A stretch of DNA of 44,237 nucleotides from Scenedesmus sp. ARA3 (taxonomy: Eukaryota > Chlorophyta > Chlorophyceae > Sphaeropleales > Scenedesmaceae), in assembly GCA_004335835.1 (NCBI GenBank), contig RWJK01000478.1:1-44237 (forward strand), read 5' to 3'. This document shows, piece after piece, positions 33,801 to 44,237 of this stretch. Every line of letters begins with the position of its first letter. Positions within the stretch are counted from its first letter, which is position 1. The notes under the pieces were generated by a model. The model did no database searches and was not told where the DNA came from. It worked only from the letters and a program-made list of their open reading frames with translations. The translations under genes and the position numbers were made by a program.

Positions 33801-36800
33801 GCTGGTGGCTGTGATGAAGAAGCTGTCGGAGACGGTGCCCATGGCTGCCTTTGACCACAAGGGCCGCTGCGTGTTTGCCAACACGCCGCTGGCCTCCATG
33901 CTGGGCTTCAAGCTCAGCGTGCTGCGCACCAAGGAAATCAGCCAGCTGCTGCCGCAGCCGTACGGCCGCCTGCACATGAAGTGGATCACGGTGAGGATGC
34001 CAGGCAAAGGGCAGGCCGGGAGGTGCTTGGTTGGTCCATATTGTTATATGGCAGAGGTGCAGCAGTGGTACAATGCTGGCGTCTGTTGTTCCCGTGCGGT
34101 CACTACACACTGATTGGCACTTAGCCGCTTTGAAAGCTGCTGCTGTATGTCACAACACAGCATGAAGTTGTTGCAACTCCTGATGATGAACGTGAGTTGG
34201 GATGAACTTGCTAAGACTTGTTGCACTGCAGGAAGCTGGCAGCATGAGCGCCAGGCAGACACCCAACAGCTGCAGGAACAGCAACACCAGCATCATGCTG
34301 TCGTCAAACGGTACCCCAGTGTACGTCAAGACAGACATCATTGCGCAGAACGCCTCGGCAGCGGCACACAGCCAGGTTGATGGCAGCAGTGAAAGTGTGT
34401 GGGCAGTGAAGGTCACACGCAGCACAAAAGAAGCCATGCTGGGCGAGCGGCGCATGCAGCTGCTGGTAGCGTCAGATGGCCGCATCCTGTGGGCTACCCC
34501 TGCTTCCCCTGCAGCACTGTTTGGCTTGGAGCCAGCAGCGCTGGTGGGCCAGAAGCTGCAGGGCATCATCGACCTGTTTGCTGAGTACTGCTTAGGTGAG
34601 GCAGCTGTTGCTTGCACTGCCTGTATATGGGCTGGGTTGACGGGTGTGTCTGGCGTTGCAGGCAACAGCTGCATGCGTGTGCTTGCACGCTGCTTGCTGA
34701 ATCATCACCACGTCTTTGTGATACTGTCGCGCTTGTGTTTTGGTTGCTGCCAACGTGTGTTCAATCCTTGAACAACATGCACATGCAGGCCTGGTGTCTG
34801 GCGACATAGCAGCTGCACTGGCTGCGCTGCTGAGCCGCACTGCCAACAGACCTGGCAGCTCCTGGAGGGTGGGTGTAGGCGCAACTGCAGCTGCAGCTGT
34901 GGAGCAGCAGCAGGCGCGTGAGGCTGACCTGCTGTCGCTGACAGCGAAGTCAGCGCTGACAAGCACCGCAGACTCGAAGCGGCTCATGGTGCGGCAGGTG
35001 TCCGCCAGGAGCAGGCTGAAGGCTGCCATCATGACGGTGAGGGGAGCTGTGATTGTCGCGCTGTAATGTCATGGAGCATGGTGCATGCGCCTGCAGCTTT
35101 CCAGGTACTTGAACCAGGTCACTAACGTTACCCTGGCAGCTATGAAACTCAGCGAATTGGGTGACGCAGAGCAGCTCTGCATGCCAGCAGCCAAGAGCGC
35201 AAGTGTATGTTATGCTACCAAGCACTCTAAAACCTTGCGCCAACATACAGCCACTCATGATGCTTGACTGTCAGGTTGTCACATCTCGCGCATGCACTTC
35301 TGCTGTCTTGCTCTCTGTGAGCAGGTGTCCATGCCCACAGATGATGTGGTGCCTGAGGAGGTGCTCATTGCAGCAGGCGAGGAGGCTGCAGTGGTGCTGG
35401 ACCTGTGGCGGGCTGACATGCTGCTGGGAGTGGCAGAAGTGGTTGAGGGCTGCACTCTGGTGCGCGTGGAGCCCAGTGTGGGCCTGCTGCTGGGCGTCAA
35501 CAGCAGCAGGATGCTCAACTCCACGCTGAACAAGTGAGTGTGAACAGCTGCTTGACCTCAATGCAGCAGGAACGGGATGGTGTGTTCATACTCGACTGTC
35601 CAATCTGCCCCGTCAGGTACACACAGATCATGTTTGGGTCCGGCTTTTGCAAAACCAAGCCAGCTGGATCGCTGTGAGGGATTGATCAAACAGCATGTGA
35701 CTAGGCTGCGCTGACCAGGGCTCTGCTGGCTGTGGACCTTGGGCCTTCTTTGCAAACAAAATGCCTCACAGCTGCTCTGCCTACTGGTGTGTTGCTGCGT
35801 CACAGGTGGCTGAGCCTGCCTGCTGACAGCACCACGGATGACCTCATGGGCACAAAGGGCACCAAGAAGGGCGGCCTCAAGAGCAGCCGCGTGCGCAAGA
35901 TCGGCCCACGCTTGATGGTCAACAGCGTGCACGAAGACAGGCGCCCAGTGACCATTGTGGTGCAGGTGCGTGTGCTATGGCGGCTGTCATCAGCATGACT
36001 GCTTGCTGCTACTGGAAACATGTGCTGGCAGGCCAAATCGTGCTAGTTGTTGCAGCTGTTGTTGTGTCAACTGGCGATGCGCAATGCAGAAGGCCAGCAA
36101 TTCGTGACCTTTAAGGGGTGTTCAATGCCACTGCCATGTCCACTACCCAACCTCGCTACTGCTGCCTCTAACCCACCAAACCAGGCCTGCATGAAAGAGG
36201 GCTCACATGACGACAGGCTGATGCTGGCCCTCAAGGTGTCTAAGCCGCTCACAGGCGCCCCTGGCGTACTGGCAGCCCTCATCGCCTCAGAGGCAGCAGG
36301 CCTCTCTGCAGCTGGCTGGTCTGGTGGCCCTGTGGATGGCCTGGGCACTGTGGGCGAGCTGGTGAACCTGTCTGGTGCAGGCGGCCTAGGGGGACCATTT
36401 CCAGAGGGAGTGCCAGCACTGAACATGAGCCAGGTGGGTGGCAGCACCATGTGCGGCAGTGCTATGAGTCAGGCTATGTGTGTTTACTGGTTTGGGAAGG
36501 CCTCCATGGGTGAATAGTTCCCCACTGCACTTTTGTTTAACACACTGCTTCAACCATGTCATTCATCACTTTCTAGTTCATCACTTCTTGTGTTCAACTG
36601 TCACATATGCAGGTGGGCTTTGGCAGCGCGCCTGGGGAGATGGACCTGCTGGGCACGAACACGCACAGGGCCACACACAGGAGCAACGCAGACAGCACCA
36701 TGATGGCCACTGCACGCATGGTGGAAGTGGACCTGAATGAGACCGGCGGCTCCAAGTCGCCGCGCAAGAAAGGCAGGGCGCCGGCGGTGCTGGTGGGCGA

Positions 36801-39800
36801 TGCATCCGATGACGAGGGGGAGGTGAGATGCATGCGGGCTGTGTAATACATGTTCAGTCAGTGATGCGCGTGCAGAGTGTGCCAACACAACGCTGCGTTT
36901 GGGTGGCTTGCTTCTCGTGCCAAGGTGGTGCTGCAGCAAGCGTGTGCTGCACTTTTGCTGCTGCTGCGCATGTCATCCAGCAAGACCGCATTGACAATCC
37001 GCTTATTATTATGGTTGCACACCCATTTCTCCTGCGTGTGTGCACATGCAGATGGGCTTGATGGCGCGCACGCCTGCTGCGCGCGAGATGGCCGTCAGCA
37101 GCGGCAGCGAGCAGGAGGAGGAGGGCGCCAGGAGCCCGCGCAAGGGCGGCAGCAGCAAGAAGAAGAAGAAGGGCAAGCACGTGACTGAGGAGGAGATGGA
37201 GGCCATGCAGGGGGCCAAGGGAGCCAGGAAGGCGAAGGAGTGGCTGGACTCCGGCTTTGGAGGCTACAAGAGGGTGAGCGTACTGTATAGCTGGAGCCCA
37301 GCAGGCTGCAATTGGCAGGGGTGCCTGCCTCGTGCAGTGCTGCACCACGCCAGATTACGAATGGTGTCTGCCCCTGCAGCTGCAGGATGCGTAACTGCAC
37401 ATGAGTTCCAGCAGCGCTGCTTGTTCATCAATAGCTCTGCACTACGTGCGCTAAGTCCTGGCTGGCTATTCCAGACGCGCAGCAGCAGCAAAGGGCCGCA
37501 TTCTGTGTATACTGCCACCTGATCGGCTGCTGTGTTGCGGCCTGCAGGAGCCTGATGAGGGCGGGCTGGCGCTGCCTGGCGCTGTGGATGACGGCGACGG
37601 GCCCATCCAGCTGGTTCGTGGCCGGCACTCAGAGGACGACAACGGGCAGTCAGATGCAGCCAGCGAGCCAGGCCAGGGCAAGCCTGGCGCAGCGGGCGGG
37701 GCACCTGCAGGCGAGGCTGCGTCAGCAAGCGAGGCCAGCGCGAGCATTGTGGGTGACGGCGGCGCAGTCAGCGACTACAGCAGGGGCAAGCGCCTGCGCA
37801 AGCTGGCGCGGCTGCTGAGCAGCAAGGCCGCAACGCAGGTAGGCAGAGACGACGGCGTGAACAAAAAGCATGCGCTTGACTGTGTTCAGCTGATGGCCGG
37901 CGCTGCTTGTAAGTGGATGCAGCACTGGCATGCCCTGAGGCGTGGTGTGCAGCAGCAGCACCTGGCAAAAGCGACAAAAGCCATGGGCATGAGTGGTACC
38001 AGGACACTGGTGCTTGAGCTGCGGCTGGAGCTACGTGCTGCTTGTACAGCCCGTTGAGCCTGAGTTCAAGGTTTGCCAGCGCCATTATCTCGTTATCCTA
38101 GTGCGGCAGCGCCAGTCTTGAAGCCAACCTGTCGTGGCTGCTGCTGCAGGTGGTGACTGGCTTCCGAGTGAAGATGGTGCTGCTGGCAGCCTTCATCCTG
38201 GTGCTGCATACGGGCAGCTTTGCTGCGCTGATGGGCCTGGTGCGCTCCCAGGTGGCATACGAAACAGACATGGGCGCTGCAGGGGAGGTGATGGATGCGC
38301 TGCACCGTGTGCTCACGTACGCGACTGTGCTGGAGGCTGCGGAGCGCGGGTACGGCTTCACCCAGGCAGACATACCTGCGCTGGCAGAAGAGATGAGGAC
38401 ATCCATCAACAGGTGGGCAAAGCTTGTGTCGGGCATTTGTAATAGCTGGGAATGCTTCTCTTGCACGCGGTTATTGCCAGCAGTTGTGTGCTGCTGGGTG
38501 ATGCAGCACACCCACACACACTTACAACATCCTGCAGTACTATTTGAAGCTGCAGCAAGAAGGTCTTGCTTGTTCCAGGCAGGCTGCCTTGTTTCCTGCA
38601 ACTAGACTGGGTGGCATGGGGTTGGTCCAGCTGCAGTACCAGAACGGCGTATGACTGCGCAGCACCCTGCATTACATGCAGCTTGCGACCTCCACGTACA
38701 GCATTAAAGCACTGCATAGGGCCTAAACAGCACGCAAGCCTGACTTCTTGATTTAACATTGCTGCTGATGTCATGGCGATGCCGCTTCCGTATGCATTGA
38801 CAACAGGTTCCAGACAGTGCACCAGGGCCTGTACCTGGGCTTCAATGGGCTGCGCAGCATCAAGTCCAAGGAGATGCATGCGCTGTGGCACAACCCCGGC
38901 CTGCCAGTGACCCTCTACAACCACGCAACAGACCCTACACGCCCCAGCAATGACACAATGAGCCTCTTCAACCTCGGCTCAGTGTTTGTGGATGCTGCCA
39001 CAGCAGTGGAGTATGCGGCACTGCACCCAGACAGCGTGCAGGCACAGGGCGTGCCGCTTGCGCTGAACAGGCAGTGGAACTTCCTGCAGACAAATGGGCC
39101 GGGCATCATGGCGGAGAGCTACCTGCGCAGCCTTGACTACACGGTGAGCCTTTACGGTGATTTGTCGCATCCAGAGATGCTGTGTCATGGACGTCTGTAC
39201 AAGCCTGCAAGTAAAGTATCGTTAGTGGACTGAAAGTGCTGCACCAGGGATTGCTTAGCGTCCTGTGTTGACAGCAACCTTGAGTGATCTCACCACTGGC
39301 AGGCCAAGCTTCTGTCTAAATCTAGGCATGGTGTTTTCCGTGTGTTGCTGTGCTGTGCAGATCCTTCAGGGCCAGAAGAGCATCTCCCAGTTGCAGATGG
39401 CTGAGCTCACCCTTCTAGTCATTGAGGGCGCATGCGTCACCCTCATTGCTGTGTCCTATGTGGTAAGGCTGCTGAGCACCATCAGCATGCACCGCCAGGC
39501 GCTCTTCAGCGTGTTCCTGGCGATCCCACACGGCTACTTGCGCACACTGGCCAGCAAGAGCGTCAGCATTGGCAACGACGATGAGGAAGATGAAGGTGCG
39601 AGATCATATGATCAGCAGCATGCATGCTGCAAGCGCATGTCGGAGCGTCTGCCTGCATGTGCACAAGAGTGGCTGCAATCAAGTGCACTGCGTGACTGTT
39701 AGCTCCGCTTGATACATGTTGCATGGCAGTGCGGCAGTTGTCCAAGCTGCAAAGGCAATGCAGCTGTACTCGTGCTGCTGAACATGTGGTGGTCTGGCTT

Positions 39801-42800
39801 GACGTGCCCTGCAGACGACAAGGTGATGCAGGCAGCCGAAGCAAAACGGCAGAAGAAGAAGAAGCAGGGTGCTGAGGACAATGCGCGGGAGGAGGGCAAC
39901 TTGTCGATAGCAGGCAAGGGCCCAGGCACAGATGGTGGCCCGCCCACCGCATCAAAGAGGAACCGCAAGGCCAGCTTTGCACTGGAGGGTGGCGACGCTA
40001 CCGTGGTGGTCAACGCTACGCAGGGCGGTGCCTCAAGCTTCACTGCCAAAGGACTCAAGGTGACTGAAACCCCAAACCAAATTATGAAACAGCTCTCTGC
40101 AACTGCGATATGGTGGGGTATGTTGCAGACCATGCACTGCTCCAGTGTTAACTAGCAGTACTATTGCGAAGGATAGTTTAAGCGCGGTCTCAGCTGCACA
40201 GCTGCGTACTCAGCCATCGGCACAACCATCACCTGCCTGCTGCTTCTCTGCTGGGTGCTGCTCCTGCTGCAAATGCATCCTGCACCAGGGCTCCCAGGAA
40301 GACAAGGAGAAGCTCTTCAATGGCAAGCAGCTGACCACCAGCGCTGCCTCAGCCTACAAGCTGTCCACGCCGTTTGTGCTGTGGGGCATCCTTGTTGTGA
40401 TCCTCTACGCCGTCAGCTACGCGCAATTCAACGGTGTGAGCGACCACATGGTCGTCATTAAGCTGATGCAGCGCAGCTTGGCGCAGTCCACTCGGCTCAC
40501 CTACTTTGCCACGCGGGCTTCGCTGGAGCCGGTGAGTCGCAGCGCTGTACCCACAGCCACAGCTGGCAGCTGCTGCTCAGGTGGTGGGACATGCTGCCAA
40601 TAGCGGGTGCTTGTGTGCAATACTATGCTCCCAGCTGCAGACACATGACATATTGTGCACAGCACATATGCGTGCTGCCTGGCAGCAGTGACATATAGTC
40701 TGTGATCTTTTCAGTATCAACTGCCTTGCTCATTCTGTGCTATGGCTCCTACTCTCTGTGCTGAACGTATGTGTCGTGCGCCTTTGTTCTTTGTCAACAG
40801 AACCCCGCCAAGGTTGCAGCGCTGCAGCCTGTGCTGGAGCACGAGTCAGCGCTGCTTGATGACGTGTACGTTGCTGCGCTGTATGGCGGCACCACGCTGC
40901 CCGACAGCCTGCTCGATGGCGCCCATGATGTCACTGCAGGCGGCCTGTTTGAGAACAGCCCGTGAGTATCCGGCTAGGCCCAAGGCTGTGGCATGGTGAC
41001 TTACGTATGCAAGCAGGGTCCGCCGTGCGGCAGCTGCAGCTCCTGCCTTTGCTCCTGATGTTCCTGTCGTGGCCATGCAGGATGTTGGCATGGGTATGTG
41101 CATGCGCTGGCTCGTGCAACAGTGGAGAAGTTAACAGTCCCTGGCGCTTCTGGCATTGCCTGTCTTCAATTCCTTGTGTCGTGCCTGTACATGGTGCCTT
41201 GCTGTGCAGGCATAAGAAGTACCTCTTCCAGTACGTGGGCTGCATGCGCGCGGACAAGGCCACCTGCCTGCCGGAGGGCAGCCCCTTCTATGCGGTCAGC
41301 ACGCATGGCCTTGACCCGATGGTGCAGCGGCTGCGCATGGAGGCAGAGCTCATGAGCATGGAGCCGCCAGCAAACGTGACCCCCAGCAGCCCCAGGTGCG
41401 CAACACACATACAGCAGCGCAGCAGCGCTGGCAGGATAGACAGATGCGTGCACCCACCAGCAGCAGCAGCAGCTGTACTACATAGTCTGTTGCCGGCTCT
41501 CCGCATGCTTTCCATGGTGATGTTGTCTCAGGTGCATGCCATCACACCTGTACAGGCTGCTGTCAAGCAAACCTGTGGGCCTGCCATTCATAAGTTCATC
41601 ACACCCAGATGTGTGCGTCGTGCTGGCACACCTACAGCTGCTGCTGCTACTACTGCTGCTAACGCCGCAGGTTTGACTTTGTCTGGAAAGTGGCCTTCAA
41701 CGACATGCATGACGGGATGACCCAGCTGACGTCGCTGATCCTGCACCAGATTGGCCAGAAGTACGACTCGCAGCGCAACACACACGTCATCCTGTTGCTC
41801 GTCATGGTGAGCGTGCAGCGAGTGTGACGTACTAGTGCCAGCACAACCAGCACTTTATTTGTGCTTCAGCTGCATTTGTGGTGCATTGCCGCAGTTGCTG
41901 TGCCCTTGTCGCCTGCCTACTTTGTTAAGGCTGCACCTGCCCACCTGTCTGCCACTGCACTTAATGCCACTGCCCGCTGCTCCATTTAAGCACTCCTAAG
42001 CGTTACTAAGCCGGCTGGCATGCCGTGCCTGCTGCTGCTGCTGCTGCTGCTGCTGCAGCTTGTTGCTGGCGGCGTGTTCCTGGTGATGATGCTGCGGCCC
42101 TTCCTCAAGCACATCTCCAAGGAGAGCAGGCGCTGCGCGGAGCTGCTGGCGCAGCTGCCGCCAGACATGGACGTGGAGGGCATGGTGGCGGCTACGTGGA
42201 GCGTGGTCAAGCAGGTGCGGCAGCAAACAGGATCGCCTGGACACACGCAAGGATGAACTGACTGCTGCCGTTGGCCTCATTTGCTGCGCAAGCAACTGTC
42301 GCGTGCCCTGGCTTGTAACAACACAGCATGCGCAACACATGCACTGAATGGAGCCTTCACGCGCTACCTGCCGCTGTTTTTGCTGCAACCCTGTGCTGCG
42401 ATGCTGCGTCTGTTGTGCCGCAGGAGCGCATTCTGGCTGAGCGCAGCGGCAAGTCTTTCATCAATGCCATTGGTGGCAGCACACTGCTCAATCGCCTGAG
42501 CTTCATCGGAGGGCCGCGGCCGATCTTCAGCCAGCCACAGCTCGGCCCGCCACCGCTGCTTGGCGGCAAGAGCAACAGGTGGGCGGTGCAGCAACTGACG
42601 AATGTTGGTGTATTTCACGGCAGCAGGCAGCATTTAAGGCCTTTACTGCTGCAGCGGAGGATTTGTACACACAAGAACGTGCGTTGCTGTGTGCTTTGAT
42701 GCCGCTGCATGCTTGCACGGTGAGTGGCTGTGGTAGTTGCTGCCTCGTATGCTGGTGTGCTCCTGTTGCTCCACACACGCCTGAGCATGACACCTGTGCT

Positions 42801-43133
42801 GCCGTGGCGCTGCTGGTATGCACTGCTTGCAGGATGCTGGGCAGTGCTGCTGGCGGCGAGGACGAGGAGGACCGCCTGTTCAGCCCGCGGCAGCAGACCA
42901 GCAGTGGTGCCTTCAAGGCCGGGGCTGGGCCCGGTGGCCCCTTCAGGGGCAGCAGCAGCGGCCCTGCTGCTGCCCGCGGCAGGGGCAGCAAGCTGGCTCT
43001 TGCTAGCGGCAGCAGCGGCCCCGGGGCGGAGGGCGGCGGCATGCGGCGCAGGAATGTGCAGGCTGGATACAGCAGCAGGAGCGGCAAGTCGCCGTCCAAG
43101 CATGCCGTGTTTCCGGTTGAGGATGACGAGTGA
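27827..43133 (+). CDS. Very large TmcB-like polytopic membrane protein with PAS domains
   Basis: 37 exons, 2342 residues, every phase closes: 27827..27900, 28154..28363, 28559..28610, 28858..29113, 29209..29233, 29418..29460, 29702..29896, 30058..30222, 30440..30682, 30955..31208, 31397..31616, 31878..31961, 32228..32331, 32495..32627, 32796..32897, 33084..33247, 33460..33584, 33782..33990, 34232..34595, 34789..35036, 35325..35533, 35806..35965, 36185..36433, 36613..36822, 37052..37273, 37548..37838, 38150..38412, 38807..39143, 39361..39595, 39815..40059, 40289..40531, 40801..40961, 41210..41395, 41671..41806, 42059..42214, 42424..42578, 42833..43133. Start: KEKIN/DFLMIF block and several membrane helices (to about residue 390). 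Then a helical-repeat region with LVSYVEFQKNYR, and a clear PAS domain at 607-720 (GIIQLANK, ALHKDRYVFPVTL). Further PAS-like units run to about 1000, then Lys/Asp/Glu-rich linkers. Four more helices lie near 1540, 1750, 1920 and 2130. Likely a membrane sensor; no cyclase or kinase domain is seen. Confidence 0.9.
29209..29233 (+). other. 25-nt microexon followed by a GC-AG intron
   Basis: Exon 5 of the TmcB-like gene. The preceding exon ends in phase 1 (CACAACG, then GTGCGT). This 25-nt piece after GCCTGCAG restores phase 2, and the next exon (29418) then reads SITSGVVFF in frame. The donor is GC (CAG followed by GCAACA) rather than GT. Joining exon 4 directly to exon 6 gives an immediate TAA stop. 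The joined product HNGALHTAHSSITSG fits the conserved HxxH segment I expect in TmcB-like proteins. Confidence 0.65.
42029..42055 (+). repeat. (CTG)9 microsatellite forming the splice acceptor of exon 35
   Basis: Nine pure CTG units run directly into the CAG acceptor (42056-42058) of TmcB-like exon 35, in place of an ordinary pyrimidine tract. Length changes would alter the distance from the branch site to the acceptor. Confidence 0.85.
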
Positions 43134-43216
43134 GGCTTCACAGGTGCATGTGTCTGGATGCGCATGTGGCACGCTGCCCTGCCGCCGCTAGCCGCCAGCA
43201 TCAACCGTGCTGCGTT

Positions 43217-43272
43217 GCCGTGTCTGCGCCGGCAGACAGCCAGCTGTTGCTGTAGCAGATAGCAGACACGGC
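43217..43272. repeat. 11-bp-arm inverted repeat in the putative 3' UTR
   Basis: GCCGTGTCTGC (43217-43227) pairs exactly with GCAGACACGGC (43262-43272). The 34-base interval itself contains a smaller GTCTGC/GCAGAC hairpin that competes with it. It could fold in the transcript of the TmcB-like gene. Confidence 0.7.
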
Positions 43273-43972
43273 TACCGCAGATGGGCAGGGTGTGCTGGCC
43301 TGGCGGCGGGGGAGAGGCGCACGCGTGCCAGTGTTGCCGCCAGAGTTAGCTGCTGGTAACATCAGCAACCCAACTATGTGGAGCATTGGGTGTGTGGGGT
43401 GCGCAACTTCTGGGTGGCCACAATGCACTGTGCAACCTGCGATTTGGGATGCAGTGAGTGAGCATCATATTGCACTGCGCTTCTGCAGCATGTGCTTCCT
43501 GCAACTCATTGCCATGCAGTGGCGGCTGCTCATTGGCAGTGCTGCCCATTTGCAGCGCAGGTCCCTGTGAAGCTTGAGCTCTTTATGTGGGTGGCTCCTG
43601 CAAAAGCTGCTGGCGAGCAGCACACAGAGCATTCTTATGGCTATCTTTTTACACACCCACAGACGTCATAGCCAAGCACTGAAAGTCGATGCACTTATTA
43701 CCAGCTCGCAGCATTGTAGTACTTTAGTTCAGGTGGATTGTAGTATTCAACGCCAAGTTTTGCATCTTGGGTCGCATGTTGTGCGCGCTCACGCTTGGAT
43801 GGCTGCAGAAACAATGTGGGCATTCACCAGCAAGTGGTTATAGGTGGGGCAGACTATCAGGGCAAGCCAGGAGGCTGCCTCTAACCAGCTGGTTGTGATT
43901 CCTGCGCGCCAACGTATGTGTGGATTTCTGGCAAGCGTTCTGCAATTGCAAGCGCTGAGGTTTGTTTTGCTG

Positions 43973-44042
43973 ATGAACTGCAGACTGATGCACGATGGCA
44001 TATAGTATACTATGTATAGTCGTGCATCAGTCTGCAGTTCAT
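43973..44042. repeat. Long perfect hairpin just before the TGTAA motif
   Basis: A 23-base arm starting ATGAACTGCAGACTGATG (43973-43995) is the exact reverse complement of 44020-44042. The 24-base centre is A/T-rich and contains the 12-bp palindrome ATAGTATACTAT, so nearly the whole 70 bp can fold back on itself. The hairpin ends 7 bases before a TGTAA polyadenylation motif, in the probable 3' UTR of the TmcB-like gene. It could be a miRNA-like precursor, a small MITE remnant, or a structural 3'-end element. Confidence 0.85.
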
Positions 44043-44049
44043 GCAACTG

Positions 44050-44054
44050 TGTAA
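44050..44054 (+). terminator. Candidate TGTAA polyadenylation signal for the TmcB-like gene
   Basis: TGTAA lies about 917 bases after the stop codon, directly after the long hairpin. It is the first such motif I see after the gene. Confidence 0.45.
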
Positions 44055-44147
44055 TCATTTCATGGCCGACTTTTAGCACTTTTACCACAAGTCCGGAGGG
44101 TAGTCGAATGTGGAGTAGTGGAGCATGCCCCACCTTTTAGACTTTTT

Positions 44148-44165
44148 GACTTTTTGCAAAAAGTC
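44148..44165. repeat. 18-bp perfect palindrome in an A/T-rich tail
   Basis: GACTTTTTGCAAAAAGTC is a perfect 18-bp palindrome. It is preceded by a further GACTTTTT copy and followed by CAAAAGG. It lies just past the presumed polyadenylation site of the TmcB-like gene. Confidence 0.75.
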
Positions 44166-44237
44166 CAAAAGGAATTTTTTCAGTTGCGCCCACTGTGGGG
44201 CTGTTTGCATAGGTTTGCAGTTATAGACTGTTGGTGG

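Larger units (their letters stand above)
43134..44237 (+). other. 3' UTR and downstream region of the TmcB-like gene
   Basis: No coding sequence is recognised after the TGA stop at 43131-43133. The region holds three inverted repeats described separately and the first good TGTAA motif at 44050-44054, which would give a 3' UTR of about 920 bases. Past that motif the sequence is T/A-rich with runs of T and A. Confidence 0.55.

Noticed and set aside
40021..43133. A guanylate or adenylate cyclase domain at the C-terminus of the TmcB-like protein
   Set aside because: Some algal PAS membrane proteins carry one, but no cyclase motif is seen; this part has membrane helices and a disordered basic tail.

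Overview
This is a nuclear window from a green alga. The evidence is densely intron-split genes with GTGAG donors and GCAG acceptors, a strong CAG/CTG and Gln/Ala bias, TGTAA-type polyadenylation motifs, and gene families typical of chlorophytes (a very large TmcB-like PAS membrane protein, a plant-type PI4K gamma, a plant-like Nup50). A core chlorophyte, Chlorophyceae-like, is my inference; the species cannot be named from this sequence. TAA, TAG and TGA all end genes, so the standard code applies. No CRISPR, rRNA or tRNA was found. All gene models below were built by hand from splice sites, reading phase and family motifs.

Layout: 1-3.7 kb has no gene I can support. On the minus strand follow an unknown two-pass membrane protein with a large ectodomain and a polyQ tail (3749-6720), a gene-poor stretch, a phosphatidylinositol 4-kinase gamma (9516-13565), another gap, a Nup50-type nucleoporin with a RanBP1 domain (15276-17865) and the telomere-end protein POT1 (18169-22619). 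POT1 is divergent from a plus-strand ubiquilin/Dsk2 gene (23097-26995), with only 477 bp between start codons. The ubiquilin last intron carries a 280-bp MITE-like element. A 37-exon TmcB-like PAS membrane protein of about 2340 residues fills 27827-43133. Its downstream region carries a 23-bp-arm perfect hairpin just before a TGTAA motif.

The genes do not form a pathway. They are housekeeping or sensory genes: lipid signalling, nuclear transport, telomere capping, protein quality control, and a probable membrane sensor. I see no clear new multi-gene system. The most notable items are the MITE, the hairpin before the TGTAA motif, a 25-nt microexon before a GC-AG intron, a Q-rich insertion in the POT1 C-terminal domain, and an unrecognised two-TM ectodomain protein.
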